NCBI GenBank assembly: GCA_021029095.1
Contig: JAJOHG010000001.1
Span: forward strand, 310,001 to 374,000
Reading direction: 5' to 3'
Source: Phellopilus nigrolimitatus
Taxonomy: Eukaryota > Basidiomycota > Agaricomycetes > Hymenochaetales > Hymenochaetaceae
DNA: 64,000 bases
The position numbers were made by a program, and so were the translations under genes. Positions 43,252 to 55,232 of this stretch are shown here, piece by piece; the first letter of the stretch is position 1; every line of letters starts with the position of its first letter. The notes below the pieces were generated by a model that searched no databases, had not been told where the DNA came from, and was given only the letters and a program-made list of their open reading frames with translations.

Positions 43252-45460
43252 TCAGCCAAAGACTTCCTGCTGCAGCTTCTGCGCCTCAGCGAGGAGCGCA
43301 TTCAGGCGCTCCAGCTTCGCCGCGCGCTCCAAATCAGAGGTAGCTGGCAATGGTGGTGCTTGAGTCGGAAGGGGTATATCGAGCATTGGGATCAGCGGAT
43401 CCAGACTGGTGGCTGGCGGCGCGACCAATGGCGTCGGGGCCCTAATGTCGGTCAGCACGTCCAGGAAGGCGAGGTCCGACGTCGATAGCGAGATGGCTTT
43501 CTGATGTGGCTGCTGCGGAGGTGCATTGCTTCCTGATGGCAGGGCAGACGCCGAGGCCAGCGGAGCGTTGCTTGGTTGTGGTTGCAGTCCCTCGCTATTG
43601 TCTTGCTGTGCGGCGCCAATACCACGCGCAAGTAGGGTGAAGAAATCGTCTGTGGCTGATCTCGGCGCAGCATCTGGGGGTGTGGCTTGTGCAGCGTTAC
43701 CTAGATACATACCCATCAGTTGCCGTTCTTTGAACAATAGCGGTAGTAATGATGACTTACCAGTATCCGCAAATGGAGTAGCGTTAGATCCAGCATCCAG
43801 CCCGTTTGCGGCGAGTTCGACAGCCACTGCGTCGATCGAGCCACATGGCAGGGTCTCTTCCCATAGAGACGCAGGAGGAACGTGGAAATCAAGTTGGGCC
43901 AGAAGCTGATCGAACATATCGCTGTAATCCTCAGTCGGCTGCGGGTGGCTATCCAGCGGTGCGCTGGAAGGCTTGGGCACATCGTGTTCTCCGCTTAGCG
44001 GAGGCAGTTCGGGTAGTTGGGGCAGAGCAGGAGGTGGGGAATCGAGTTGGCTGGGGCTCTTATCGGCTAAAGGCGGTGCTGGCTTCAGCACGCGCTTGGA
44101 TACACGCGTTCTGGTTGTGGGTGGGGCCACAGGTTGACTGCGGCGAGCGCGCTTCGAGATGGGAGCGGGGAGCGTGTCCTCTGGCTCGGACAAAGGACGC
44201 TTTTGCGAAAGCACCGTGCTTGTCTGGTCGGGCGAGATAAGACCGGGCTCCGAAGAGACTTTTTCAATCCAGCCGTCAAGCAGGTCAACGGGTAGCTCTG
44301 TGTGTCTCTCTGTGGGAGATGGTGAGGGTGTGCAAACCCCAGACGACTCAGACGAGTTGGTGCTGCACGAAGTCATTGAAGTCATTGATCCACAGCGGGA
44401 CAATGATGAAGAAGCGCTAGAGGAACTTGAGGAGCTCGAGGAAGCCACACTCCTAAGGAGAGACAGTATGAGTGAACGTTTGTGAAAGAAACAACACTGG
44501 TGCTTACCTGCTGCGCTTCCTTGGCGAATCAGCAACTGAGTTCTTCGGATTAACGCGTGGATCGTCGCATTCTTGAACAGCGCCACGACGTCGCTTCCTC
44601 GAGGGACCATCACTGGACGCTGCCGGCGCAGTAATAGACTCCTCGTCGTTCGGAAGATGCCTCTTTTGTCCCCTGCTGACGACGGCCTTCTTCGGGAGTG
44701 GGATGGTGTCGAGCTTCTTGACGAGGTCACTTCCACCGAACAAGCGCTCCGCGGTTTTCCTCATGCCCTCCAAATCCTGGACAATCTTATCCGAATATAT
44801 CAAGTGCCCGACGTGCTCAACGAATATGCGATATGCACAATCGAGCATCATGGAGTTGTCCCCGCCGAAGTGCCGCTTTGAGATGGTGGACCACCCTATC
44901 CTGCGCCGTGCGTTGCAGAACCACTGGTTAATGGTCTTCAAAGAAGACCCAGAACGGCGAGCAAGCTCATCCTTGTCCGAATAGGATGGATAGGGATCAT
45001 GTAGGTTTTCCAACATCCACTCGTGCAAGATTGAAGTTTGAGCATGTGGTGTTTGGGAACCAGAATTGCAGGCGAGACCTTGTAGAGATGACGGAGGAGT
45101 TGAGAATGGTATCGAAGACGGAGGATATGGTTCGTGATTCGGGACAGAGGAGTCCGAGATGTCCAGAAGGTTGAAGCTGTTTATAACACCATCCATTTCT
45201 TCCTTCAAGGAATCACCATACATTTGCGATGTTGCCTCAAAGTCGAGAAATGCAGATGCAAGTATGATGATTCTGGAGGATGTTGCATGGACGATCGTCA
45301 TGGCGGTCTGGCTGAGCTTGTGTGCGTTACGAGCGATGAGTCCCTCCAAAGTAGAAAAACGTGTTTCGAATAGCGAAACATCGCCGCCCTGAGCGCAGGA
45401 GAGTAATAGTGGCTCGAGCTGTTCGATTTGTTGTAAGATGTCACTCTCGATAGCAAGCAT
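43252..45460 (-). CDS. HD1-type homeodomain mating protein, copy a
   Basis: ATG at 45460 (MLAIESDILQQIEQLEPLLL) starts a helical N-terminal dimerisation region. The HD1 homeodomain is at about residues 120-185: HEWMLENLHDPYPSYSDKDE, then TINQWFCNARRRIGW (Trp170 to Trp180), with the DNA-contacting Asn intact. Basic clusters PSRKRRRG, SPRKR and SKRARRS are probable nuclear signals. A phase-matched intron follows the RKR motif, then a long Ser/Pro/Ala/Gln-rich region suited to transcription activation, ending DLERAAKLERLNALLAEAQK and LQQEVFG, a short coil shared with copy b. About 700 residues, three exons. Divergent from HD2 copy a. Confidence 0.92.
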
Positions 45461-45531
45461 GATGAGGGATACCGTTAAAGATGAGATGCGCCTTTGTTCG
45501 TTGCAAGTATGAGACGGAGTTCGAATAGACA
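45461..45531. promoter_or_regulatory. compact divergent promoter of the HD1/HD2 pair a
   Basis: Only 71 bp lie between the HD1 and HD2 start codons as called. If HD2 starts at the next ATG (45616), the spacer is 155 bp. Shared divergent promoters are usual for HD pairs, and in the dikaryon these are targets of the heterodimer itself; no operator motif was identified. Confidence 0.6.
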
Positions 45532-47768
45532 ATGACTGCTGACATAAGCGTCTCTAACGTAGCGACTCAGGGAGTTACTTCACACTCCCTGCCTTACAGA
45601 ACCCAGCATTTCTCCATGTCGTTGACGTCTAATATGCGAGACATACTGCGAGGAATCGCAGATGTCGCCGAAGACATAAAATGGCGTACTGGGACTTCGG
45701 CCTCTCCATCGTCTCATGCGACCACAGCTATTGAAAGTGACACTCTCCTGGACTACCTCCCAGCTCTCGAGCCCATCGTGTCGCAATTAACAAGTACTGG
45801 CATTGAAATCCAGAAAGCCACACGCCTTTCCGATGCCTTTGTACGTGCTGGCCGTCAGCTTCAGCACATTCATGTCGAGAACACCCGGAAACTCTTTTAC
45901 AAGTTTCAAAAAATGGGCAAATTCACGAGCTTTCAGCAAAAGCGCATACTTGATGTCGATAAGAAGCTGTACCTCGATCATCTTTCTCAGTGGAAGGACA
46001 ACCTTTTGCAAAAGGCTTTTGCGGCTGCTAGCGCATCTCCTTCAGTCAAGGCCGCTCATGACAAAGCTCCGGTTTATGCGAAGACGGATAACAAAGGATT
46101 TAACCATGTGCGAGAGATTTGAAGTCTTTCTTACCAGCTGCTCAAACTAATTTGAACCTTTTTTATGTAGAACTTTGTGTCTAAGCTGGAGTGCTACTTT
46201 TCCGGAAACCAATTTCCCTCGAAAGAGGATAAGATCACTATGGCAAAAAAATCCGGAATGTCATACAGGCAGATACATGTCTGGGTAAGTCTTGTCTGCA
46301 GTCAACATGAATCACCTAATGGGTACTCTTTAGTTCCAAAACAGAAGAAATCGAGCGAAAACAGCTGCTCAGAATTCCCAATTGAACAATGGAAATGAAG
46401 TATCGCCCCAAACGCCAATCAGTCTGGAGGATACCGACGTTAAAGATAAGGATGCTCCTGTAAGTATTCTACGAATCTTGCAGTTCCCGACGTTTCATCT
46501 AATGAAGTCTCTAGTTCGCGTATTCGTCGAGATCATCGTCGTTTACACTTGTGGACAATGACGAAGACAATATATTTGAATGCATGGTTCCCTCATACGC
46601 TTTTCCGGAGACGTATCCGCCTGTCATCCGTGATGATTCGGACCCGTTTCCTTGTAGGTTTGGGGATTTCTCTCATTTCCACAAGCCTTGTTGGGATCGT
46701 ACTCCAGCAACTAGTCCGCGGCCACAAAATGAGATCAGCATAACCACTTTGGTTCTTGCTTTCGAAAGGCTCCATATCGACGACGCAGATCCAACTCCAA
46801 TGGCGGAAATCAGTCGTTTACCCTGGGGCCTATATGTACCTGCAAAGAAGTCCGGTTGTGACGTTACCTTGCCATACACGGTTCGCCCTTTACGCGCACC
46901 ATTGTTCTCCTTCATTCGTTCCCCAGCTTCGTGTGGAACTCTTGGTCCTTGCAAAGACTTTTCCGGGTCTTCAAGTCGGCGGGACGACCCTTCCTTGGTT
47001 GATCTGACACTTAAGGTCAATGAAACGGTCAAATCGTCCTGCTTATCTCGGCGTCGACCCCCGCCCACTGCACGTGTATCCTTTGGATCATCCAGTCAGA
47101 TCAGTAGCGATGCATTGCAGGTCGATACATCGTTGTTCTCGTCATCCTCAGGACCCTCATCTTCGTCGGTTGCACCTGCCCTCACTCCACCTTCCGAGCC
47201 ACTCCTGAAGGGTAAAAGAGCATCGAGGAAGAAACCTGATTCAAAGGGATGTGTTCCCACAAGGCGTGGCAAGGGCAAAGCCAAGGCCAAAACAGCTACA
47301 CACTCCCAACCCTCAATTCCTTTTTCATCATCATCTTTATCATCATCCGATACTTCTTCACGCTCACCGTCTTTCGACTCGGACAGCTCTTTGCCGGCGC
47401 TATGCTATTCGTCGTCGAGTTCTTCAGCCTCGAGTGATACGCATTCTCCAGTGATCCCACTTCAATCTCTCCCTGAAGAAAAGCCCTTACCTCAGTTCCA
47501 CTCTTTTGGTGGTGCTGATACCTCTCTGTTGCTGCCTCCTGCACAAAGCCTTCTTGAAAGTTTGCCTCCGCCAGTGTTCCCGTCCGACGACAACAGTTTT
47601 CCCTTCGATTTCTCCAAGGGCCCATTGGACTATACGTTCAACTACGATCTTCCTCCATACCCAACATTCTCCCAACCTTTAGATGGATTCTCGCAAGGCT
47701 TGCACTTTTCTCCCTTCTTTGCGACACCTGCCCCCTTGTCATTTGATTTCAACGCTATATCAGTTTAA
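45532..47768 (+). CDS. HD2-type homeodomain mating protein, copy a
   Basis: Partner of HD1 proteins from other alleles; its homeodomain is the one usually essential for DNA binding. Starts MTADISVSNVATQG at 45532 (alternative MSLTSNMRDILRGIADVAED at 45616). The homeodomain at about residues 193-240 reads NFVSKLECYFSGNQFPSKED, MAKKSGMSYRQIHVW, then across an intron FQNRRNRAK, with all key residues intact. The W/F intron is at the same place as in copy b. Then SSRSSSFTLVDNDEDN and DPFPCRFGDF, shared with copy b, and a long Ser/Pro-rich tail with a Lys/Arg patch (KGKRASRKKPDSKG). About 690 residues, four exons, stop at 47768. Confidence 0.92.
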
Positions 47769-48250
47769 TTTGTTTGTTCCGCTTTGCTTCTCTCATCCGC
47801 ACATTTGCTGACTTATCATTATACGCTATTTTTGGATTTTGGTTATTTTTTCTCTTTTCTTCTCTCTTCCAAGGATCGGAAACAATGTACTATAGTATAC
47901 CACTCGCATCTGTATCATCAAACATCGCAATGTAATGAGTATCTACCTCGTAGTTAGAAGGATAAGATGTCCACGCGCGGGCCAATAACGAAATACTTCG
48001 TTGTGATTGCTGAGCAGTTTCTTTTTTTACTTCAAAGGGAAACGCTCAATTGCGCGCGTTTCATGGTTGTGAATTTCGATCAAACAAAAATATATGAAAG
48101 GCGGATTTTGCGGGCCGGCCCTATAAAGAGCTGTCATTTATACAAATGTCTCAAAAAGCTCATTTTCATTCATCGCGTTGCGAAAACGGAATACAACTCG
48201 TGGCTATTTATGATGCAACGTACTCCATCTTCCATCTTCTGCTCGACTCC
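47769..48250. other. intergenic, convergent gene ends
   Basis: Between the 3' ends of HD2 copy a and the flavoenzyme gene. Pyrimidine-rich at first; no gene seen. This marks the apparent right border of the HD locus. Confidence 0.5.
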
Positions 48251-50427
48251 TCAGTCCGGATATAACTGGTTAGAAATATTAACGATGAGCAAGATACATT
48301 GCTACGGCTTAATTATTTGGCACTTACTTTCCCGGGGTTGAACAAATTATGTGGGTCGAAAGCGTTCTTGATTGTTTTCATTAGAGCGACTGTCCCCTCT
48401 CCAAGTTCATCGACTAGATACTGTTTTTTTCCCATGCCTATGCCATGCTCGCCCGTACCTTTCGACAAAGCATTTTTTTTAATGTCACGGACGAAATGGG
48501 AGAGTAATAGATACGCACAGGTCCCGTCCAGGGCGATCGCCTTACGAATCATTGCATCTGCGACCTCCTTGACGTACTGATACTCTGTATCGTTATGGTA
48601 AAGTATAAAGCAGTGGAAGTTTCCTAAAGTTATTCATTAGTATCCGGAAGGTACGTCGAGATATGCTGTTGAAATCTCACCGTCACCGATATGGCCTCCC
48701 AAAGGCGAGACTAGACCTCTATCTGCAAGGTCTTTCTTGGTCGCATAGATCAGGTCAGGCAAGTGAGAGACAGGCACGCTGCATGTTCCGTATCAGCTCG
48801 ACACGTCACGATTAGCTTTTTCTACATAATCTCACCAGACATCGGTGATATATCCTTTATAACCTGGATTAATGCTGAGCACGCCGAAGAGCGTACTCTT
48901 GCGATCTGACCACAGAATGTCGCCCTCTTCTTCATTGACAATATGAGTGTATCCTGTTCCACCGTGTTTTCCAGCTACCTGCTCGACAAGGCGCGAAGTT
49001 TCGTCTCTCACTGCATCTGACCCTTGGTATTTGAAGAATACGGTGTCCATTTCGATCCATTTACGTGGAAATTTTCCGAAGCGATTCATTGCCTGCACGG
49101 CCAAATGATCGCATAGCTCCGCACACTCTATAAGGTTGGTTAACCACCGAGTTGAAGACATGGATACGTATGTATCGTGCGCATCTATGAAGCATGGAAA
49201 AAGTGAATACTTACGAATGGCAGCACCCTCATTGACTATCTCACAAACTGCCTTGGTGGCGCTGCGAACGTCCGGAAAGCCTACGACTGCTATAGAAATA
49301 GGTAGGCGTGGCACGAGCCTAACAGTGGCTAATGAAAACCCCGCGTTAGTCATTAAGAAACTTTAGAAGGAAAAAAACAAAAATCGGTCAGGCATTACCT
49401 TCTGTGACAATACCTAAAGTACCCTCTGCGCCAATAAAAAGCTTCGTGAGATCAAAACCAGCCGAACATTTCCGTGCACGTTTGCGTGTCTTAATGACCT
49501 CGCCTGATGGGAGTACTGCAGTCTGTTTTGTTTAGATTCATTCGTCACTCGTAATTGTTATCTTCAGAGAAAGCTTAAAAGACAACGTACAACATTGAGG
49601 ATGTACTCTCCGCGAGCCGTCCCGTATCTAACAGCATTGGTTCCAGAACAGCCTTGTGCTATCATTCCGCCAATAGTGGCACCAGGCGCAGGGTCAAGCT
49701 TAGCATAAGCCACATGGTTTAACTTAATCTTGGATATGTTCGCCAACAATGTGAATTACTGACAGGAAAGAACAGCGGAATTCCTAAGAGCAATGTCAGT
49801 CCAAAATTATATTATGCAAATGCTCCCGCTTTATTAGCTCGCTAACCTTTTTCCTTGAGTGTATCGTTGAGTACGTTCCACACCACACCAGCCTCGCATA
49901 TGACATCGGCGTCATCCACTGTAGAGGGGAAAATTAGCAAGCAGTTACAACTGACTGTAAGTACTTGATTGCAAGTTGGACATACCATTGATTTGAATAA
50001 TACGATTCATCCGAGAGAGATCGACGCAGATACTTTCACTAGTGCCTGAGACCTTTGGACTTGTTAGACACGATATATAAATTTTAGGCGAGCTTCGTAC
50101 ATTGCCTTCAAGGCTTGTACCAGCCGCATACGGTACTATGGGAACACGGTGCTTGTTGGCGAGTTGAACAATTTTCACAACATCTTCAGTCGAGCGGACA
50201 TGAACTACGACTGCGTGAGGAATACCTGCGAGGAATTTGACACGTAGTCCGTTGATGCTCCATTAATCAGACAAAAACACACTCACCAGGAAACTGCGGA
50301 TACTTTGATTGAGCAAAAGTAGTCAAATCATTGACTTCTGTAGAAACAGTGTTCAAATTGTCTTGGAAAGCATCTTTTAATTCACGAATGAGCTGCTGCA
50401 GCTCCTGAGAGGGAGCAAATGTCGTCA
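48251..50427 (-). CDS. D-lactate dehydrogenase (cytochrome)-type FAD oxidoreductase
   Basis: FAD-linked oxidase of the VAO/PCMH fold that oxidises D-lactate and passes electrons to cytochrome c. From the start [20 protein letters not shown] at 50427: [35 protein letters not shown] (FAD pyrophosphate site), [33 protein letters not shown] then NAVRYGT (second FAD motif), [37 protein letters not shown] with the catalytic His pair, and [17 protein letters not shown]. The last exon adds LYPD and TGA. About ten exons. There is no mitochondrial presequence or membrane helix before the FAD domain, unlike typical Dld proteins, so an upstream exon may be missing. Confidence 0.9.
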
Positions 50428-51114
50428 TTGTAGGTCCAGTGAGTTCAAAGCAAACGTGTCGATTGCACTGTCGTTACAAGTCATGGTTAACTTCTTAAGA
50501 CCTTCGGATCTCGCAAATTCGAACGACGAGATCATGATTTCGTGGGCGGAAAGCATGCGCACTGGCTTCGTAGAGTACATCAAGATCATGATTTCGCGGT
50601 ATGAAGTAACACATGTGCGTGTAACGGCGAATACCGTATGCCGAGTCTGGTTGCGGAGACACGGCCTCCTCGGCTGTCAAAAGGGGTAAAGCATGTTATC
50701 GAATCCACTTCCGTCGCGCGTATCGACCGATACATATGTGGCTCAGCATGTTCTCAGTATCTCGTTTGGGATTACCAGTACCAGTACTCGTATGGCATGG
50801 AGATGTCCCCCGGAGACCAACACATTCAACAGAATCCTGCCTAATAATGGCTATATATACCGGCTTCGAAAACGGAATGAAGAAGCTTCTCAAAAAGTTA
50901 GGAACTTCATACGCGCTCGAAAATGCAGTCGGGGCCTGTCAGATGAGACCTGGGAACACAACACACATCTGAGAATGGTACTTTCAAATTCTGACTTCCT
51001 CGGTTTGCTGACAAGCTAGCGGTAGCTGATGATCAGTGATACACTAAGAAAGATTCCATAAGGCATTGAAGGGTACCCCTCTGTTGTTTCCACTTACTGT
51101 CGTCTGCCGTCCCA
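50428..51114. other. intergenic, divergent promoters
   Basis: Between the flavoenzyme and the DUF6533 gene. No recognisable gene; it may hide a 5' exon of the flavoenzyme. Confidence 0.45.
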
Positions 51115-52780
51115 ATGGCTAACGCAACTGAAGTAGCTGAACTCGTTGTCGCGTTTCAACAGATGCGTTACTCGAGTGTGCGTGTATTTATTACCTGTCC
51201 TATTCATTTCTGAATTAACAAACTCGATAATAGTACTTTGACTGTACGAATATTTTCCCCACTCATTGTCTGAATGATCAACAGCGCTGACTAAATGTGG
51301 AACCTGTAAAGTGGCCAGTATGACTATTCTGGTACGACATAAACCAAAATGTTCGAAATGGACTCATAGTGCATACTCTTGCAGACTTACGATTATTTAA
51401 TCACATTCAACGCGGAGAAAAGACTCATATGGCCTTCACCCTGGTCGCTTCCTAAAGTTCTGTTTCTCCTGACACGGTATTTGCCTTTCATCGACACATC
51501 TATCGTCCTCTGGCGTAAGTGCAGACTTGTCTCCAATGTGACTTTGTGTCTTTGACTGAAGAACGTTGTGGTCAATAGATCAATTCAACCCATTCATGAC
51601 TCAGAGAGATTGCACACTTGCATATATGAGTACTGGCTGTAAGCTATTTAATAATGAACTAGTGGGACATGACCAAACTCAACTTGCAATGCTTAGGGAT
51701 GATTCTTCTTGGGATTCTAGTCGCAGAAAGTAAGCGTCGCTTTCCTCCCGATAAAGTCACTCTTTCAATTTCTTGACCAAGTAATCCTTTTGCTACGAAC
51801 GTGGGCGGTCTGGGAGCGAGGCAGGAATGTTGGAATCGGACTCTCCATCTGGACTGCCGCTTTGTGGATCCCAAATATGGTCTGCATGGGAATTTTCCTC
51901 AAGTCGCTCAAATGCAAGTGCCTCGTAGTCTTATTGATTTTTTTTTTTAAAGACTATGATTGCATTTTGTTCAGTCGCACCATTACCATTGGGACTTCCT
52001 GGATGCCTTGTGGTTTCTGGCAGTACCGTACTCTCTATTAATTGGATTCTGCTCATGATATTCGAAGCTGGTAAGTTTTAGACGATAATGTCAACTTTGC
52101 TCCCAAACACTAAGATTTACTATCGTAGGAATTCTGGGGCTCATGGTGATCAAGGCAGTCCAGAAATGTACGTTTCTGCATTCAGCAGATCTCACCTTCT
52201 GAGCCGAATACAAACAAAATCGCAACTACAGATCGTATCCAACGGAGCACTATCATCTACAAAGCAGTTTATAGAGATGGCAAGTTCAGCTTTCTGTTCA
52301 ATCTGAAAAAGTGTTAATTCGCATAACTCAGGTTCTATATTTTATGTCTACCTATTTGGTAAGTGTAGATAATACACTGTTTTGTCGAGAGCATTGATTA
52401 CCCATCTGCGAATAGCTTTCTCTCTCGCGAATGTCATTGTAATCTTGACCCTGCCAGTGAGTGTCACAGTTCACAATAATGTGTACTTGCTCTTACTAGC
52501 TTGTTGTTTATATCCGGCGATCGTTGCCTTTTGTGCATGTAGCATGACTTTTTGAATTTGCTTTCAAGGTTTGTATTCAATCCTTTGATTTTTCGGTGAC
52601 CCGGACATGGTCCACTCATTTTCAATTGACAGCATCGAACGGGTCACGCACTCCATTTTGACTGCGAGGATCCTATTGAACTTGCGAAGCTTGCTCTCCA
52701 GCAAGGGAGGAGACACATTTTCATCTGGAGAGAGTATGGAACTCGTTTCAGTGTCATTTCCAGGCCACAGAGACACATAA
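51115..52780 (+). CDS. DUF6533-type multi-pass membrane protein
   Basis: A seven-helix-like membrane protein family, hugely expanded in Agaricomycetes and of unknown function. Read across many small exons: MANATEVAELVVAFQQMRYS, KVASMTILTYDYLITFNAEK, RLIWPSPWSLPKVLFLLTRY, LPFIDTSIVLWHQFNPF, WMILLGILVAEIILLLRTWA, VWERGRNVGIGLSIW, APLPLGLPGCLVVSGSTVLS, INWILLMIFEAGILGLMVIK, YRDGSIFYVYLFA, LSLANVIVIL. The C-terminus is SIERVTHSILTARILLNLRS followed by a Ser-rich tail ending GHRDT. Two introns (51914-51974 and 52280-52331) need GC donors (GCAAGT). The join before the final exon is unresolved: no GT-AG pair I see keeps frame, so the 3' end may be damaged. Confidence 0.75.
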
Positions 52781-54585
52781 TGATGATAGAGAAGGAGTAC
52801 TGCTTTATCTGTACGTTATTGGAGCTGATGTACGATATCTAAACATGTATTGGACCAATCTTATTTCCGTTGATGTTTCTCTGGAAATTGTTGATTGACG
52901 GACGGTAACAACGTTGTCCTCGGCGAGTTAACAAATAGTGTGTGAGCGACTTGACGGGAAGCCATTCTTCTGGTTGAGCTTATCTGCTATCGCGGCCCCA
53001 TGCTCAGGACAATTGTATATGCCCTCGGAACAACGCTATATACCAATATGGTTTAGACAAATATTAAAATCAAGCCCTGTCCAGGGAATCGCTGCTAAGA
53101 TTTGCATTCCGAGGCTCCTATTGGGGGAAGAATTCACGGTCTCTCATTTTCCGGCTGTTCATCTTCACGGAATACATGTCAGCGTAGCCGTCATGTAGTA
53201 TAAAAGCTCTCGGCGCCTGCGGTCCTTAAGAATGATGGGGAAACACCTAACTCACGACTGATGTCCCCGCATGTCGAGGCAGCACATGAGTCCAGCGATG
53301 CCAACAGGCTGGCACAGGACAGTCCTTAGAATTTCCCAATTTCAAAATTTCCGCTAAGCATACTATACCACACCAGAGCAACGGACTGCCGTCACCTCAG
53401 TAGACAAAAGTCTTATCAACGATGCGGTCTCGCAGGGTCGCTAATTATCTTCTACCGATGGGGAAAAAACCTGGACCGATCCGGACCCACTCACAGGATG
53501 CTAAGTTAACCGAGCCACATGTCTCGCGCGACTCATGAATAGCAGTCGGAATCACAAAGAAGCAGATGGATTTCGCGATGGAAATTACTGCGACTCGTTC
53601 AGTAGATCATTGTATTCTCGAGCGGCACTCATGATGCTGTAACGACTGCGATCATATTAAATCACAATATAGCCGTCACTGGACCCCAAAACAAAATCAC
53701 CACTGTTCCATGCATGATATTGACGAACAGCACCCATGTGCTAGACCAAAACGCACGAGCGCTTTCTCGACACGGAGCCATCTCTTGAAATCATAGCAGT
53801 CCATCGTGAGGCACCGCGGTGTTTGCGGACGAGGCGGCGATGGCCGAGTCGATCATAGAGAAACGCGAAAATGCTGAACAAATTGGTTTCGGTAATAATA
53901 AAGTACCTGCAGACCGTTGAAAACTTTAAAGTTGTTCGCATGATAGTCACGAACCATCCGCGAGAGTACTGGGTAACGAAGAGCCTCATGATTTGTCAGC
54001 TGGATGGTTTCGTGTATAACTCTGGAACAAAGGAGCAAACATATAAAATTAAACTGCCAGCTAATGGCTGGGATGTATCTTGGCATAGTCTTGTGCTCAG
54101 AATTTCTTAGCAATGCAGAAATCCTGAGTTAAATGGAGGGGGATATTAATTGCTTTGGATGACATAAGCCGGAAGGATCGGCATGCAGTGCTATTCGAGT
54201 CTGCAACAAGCAGCATGCTGATTCGCAAGAAGTCGGGCAAGATCCTCAAGTCGTCACTCAAATGTCGTGTCCACATCGCGGCACCGCCCGACACTCTGGC
54301 TCTCTGACCTTGCATCAATCCCGCTACTCTCGCCGGTGACGCCGCAGGAGAGACCGACGCGGCGCTGAAAGCAGTCGTTGAAGAGAGGGAGAAGACCACG
54401 GACTTGTCAGGCGGCGAAACGCAGAGGCTTTCTGCGTAAGCTGTTTTGTGCGTTATGATTCTCATGCTATTTCGGAATCAGGACGATTGGGCGACCACTT
54501 CTCAAGTTTTGACGACGACGTCGTCTGAAAGCCCTCAAAATGTGCTGCTCTTCTTTGAACCACGGCGGCGAAGCTTGCTGCAACG
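52781..54585. other. 1.8-kb intergenic, low coding signal
   Basis: No intact gene. Frames on both strands at 53740-54110 are open but unrecognisable. A Lys/Glu-rich frame at 54300-54440 (VVEEREKTTDLSGGETQRLS) is followed by a stop and may be a scrap of a decayed gene adjoining the Met8-like pseudogene. Confidence 0.4.
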
Positions 54586-55232
54586 ATGGACTCGAAGGGG
54601 TTCCCGGCTCCGCAGCGAGGGGCTTCGCTAATGCTCGCATTCCGAATGGATGCTAAACTCGCTGATTGTCGGCTCGAATCGACTTGCTGCCACAAGAGCG
54701 TTCAGCGTGCTAGAACCGGCTCTGCCGTCACCATCTTGGCCAATGGAGGTATCAGAGCGGCCTGTGAGGAACTCGCATGGCGCGCAGAAAACAATCAACT
54801 CAAAATCATCGAATTCGACGAGCTTGCGGGGCCCTCGGTGAGTTCCCGAGAACCAGAGGTTGCAGCTGTCGAATCTTTTCTTGACGAGCGTGGCTCAGGA
54901 TCTGTATCTCTCCTGTATCTCTCGGCTTCATCACAGACACGCTAGTCAGCTCGGACACCTCGTTTTTGCGTTCTCAATATCAGCGACGCAGATTTACTAT
55001 GCATGTCGAAAACGAAACATTCCGGTGAACGTCACCGACATGCCCAGCCTCTGTGATTTTACGGTTTGCGCAACACATCGCTGTGTTTGGACCCGCAGAT
55101 TGGAAGGGAAACATTTCTTCAAGTTGTCAAGTTGCTGTCGCGACGAATGGTCATGGGTGTAGACTGGCGGGGCGGATAAAGCGCGAGGTTGATGCGAAGC
55201 TCGATCCAGATGCTGGTTATCTTCGGCGTTAG
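54586..55232 (+). pseudogene. siroheme synthase (Met8-like) pseudogene
   Basis: Resembles Met8-type precorrin-2 dehydrogenase/ferrochelatase, the last steps to siroheme. ATG at 54586 starts FPAPQRGASLMLAFRMDAK in frame 1. The conserved SLIVGSNRLAATRAFSVLE lies in frame 2. Then GSAVTILANGGIRAACEELA and QLKIIEFDELAGPS return to frame 1. Downstream, ATQIYYACRKRNIPVNVTD and MPSLCDFTVCATHR, then after a gap QVAVATNGHGCRLAGRIKRE and LDPDAGYLRR before TAG. The mid-gene frame changes and the missing C-terminal half of the family indicate a decayed, truncated copy. Frames are reported as found; I did not reconstruct a protein. Confidence 0.75.

Noticed and set aside
43526..44485. Plus-strand open frames over HD1 copy a
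   Set aside because: Shadows of the Ser/Pro/Ala-rich coding region, which has low stop density on both strands.
35288..48250. Pheromone or pheromone-receptor (STE3) genes near the HD locus, which would make it a fused mating locus
   Set aside because: No CaaX-type pheromone precursor or STE3-like seven-helix frame was seen. The DUF6533 membrane protein at 51 kb is a different family.
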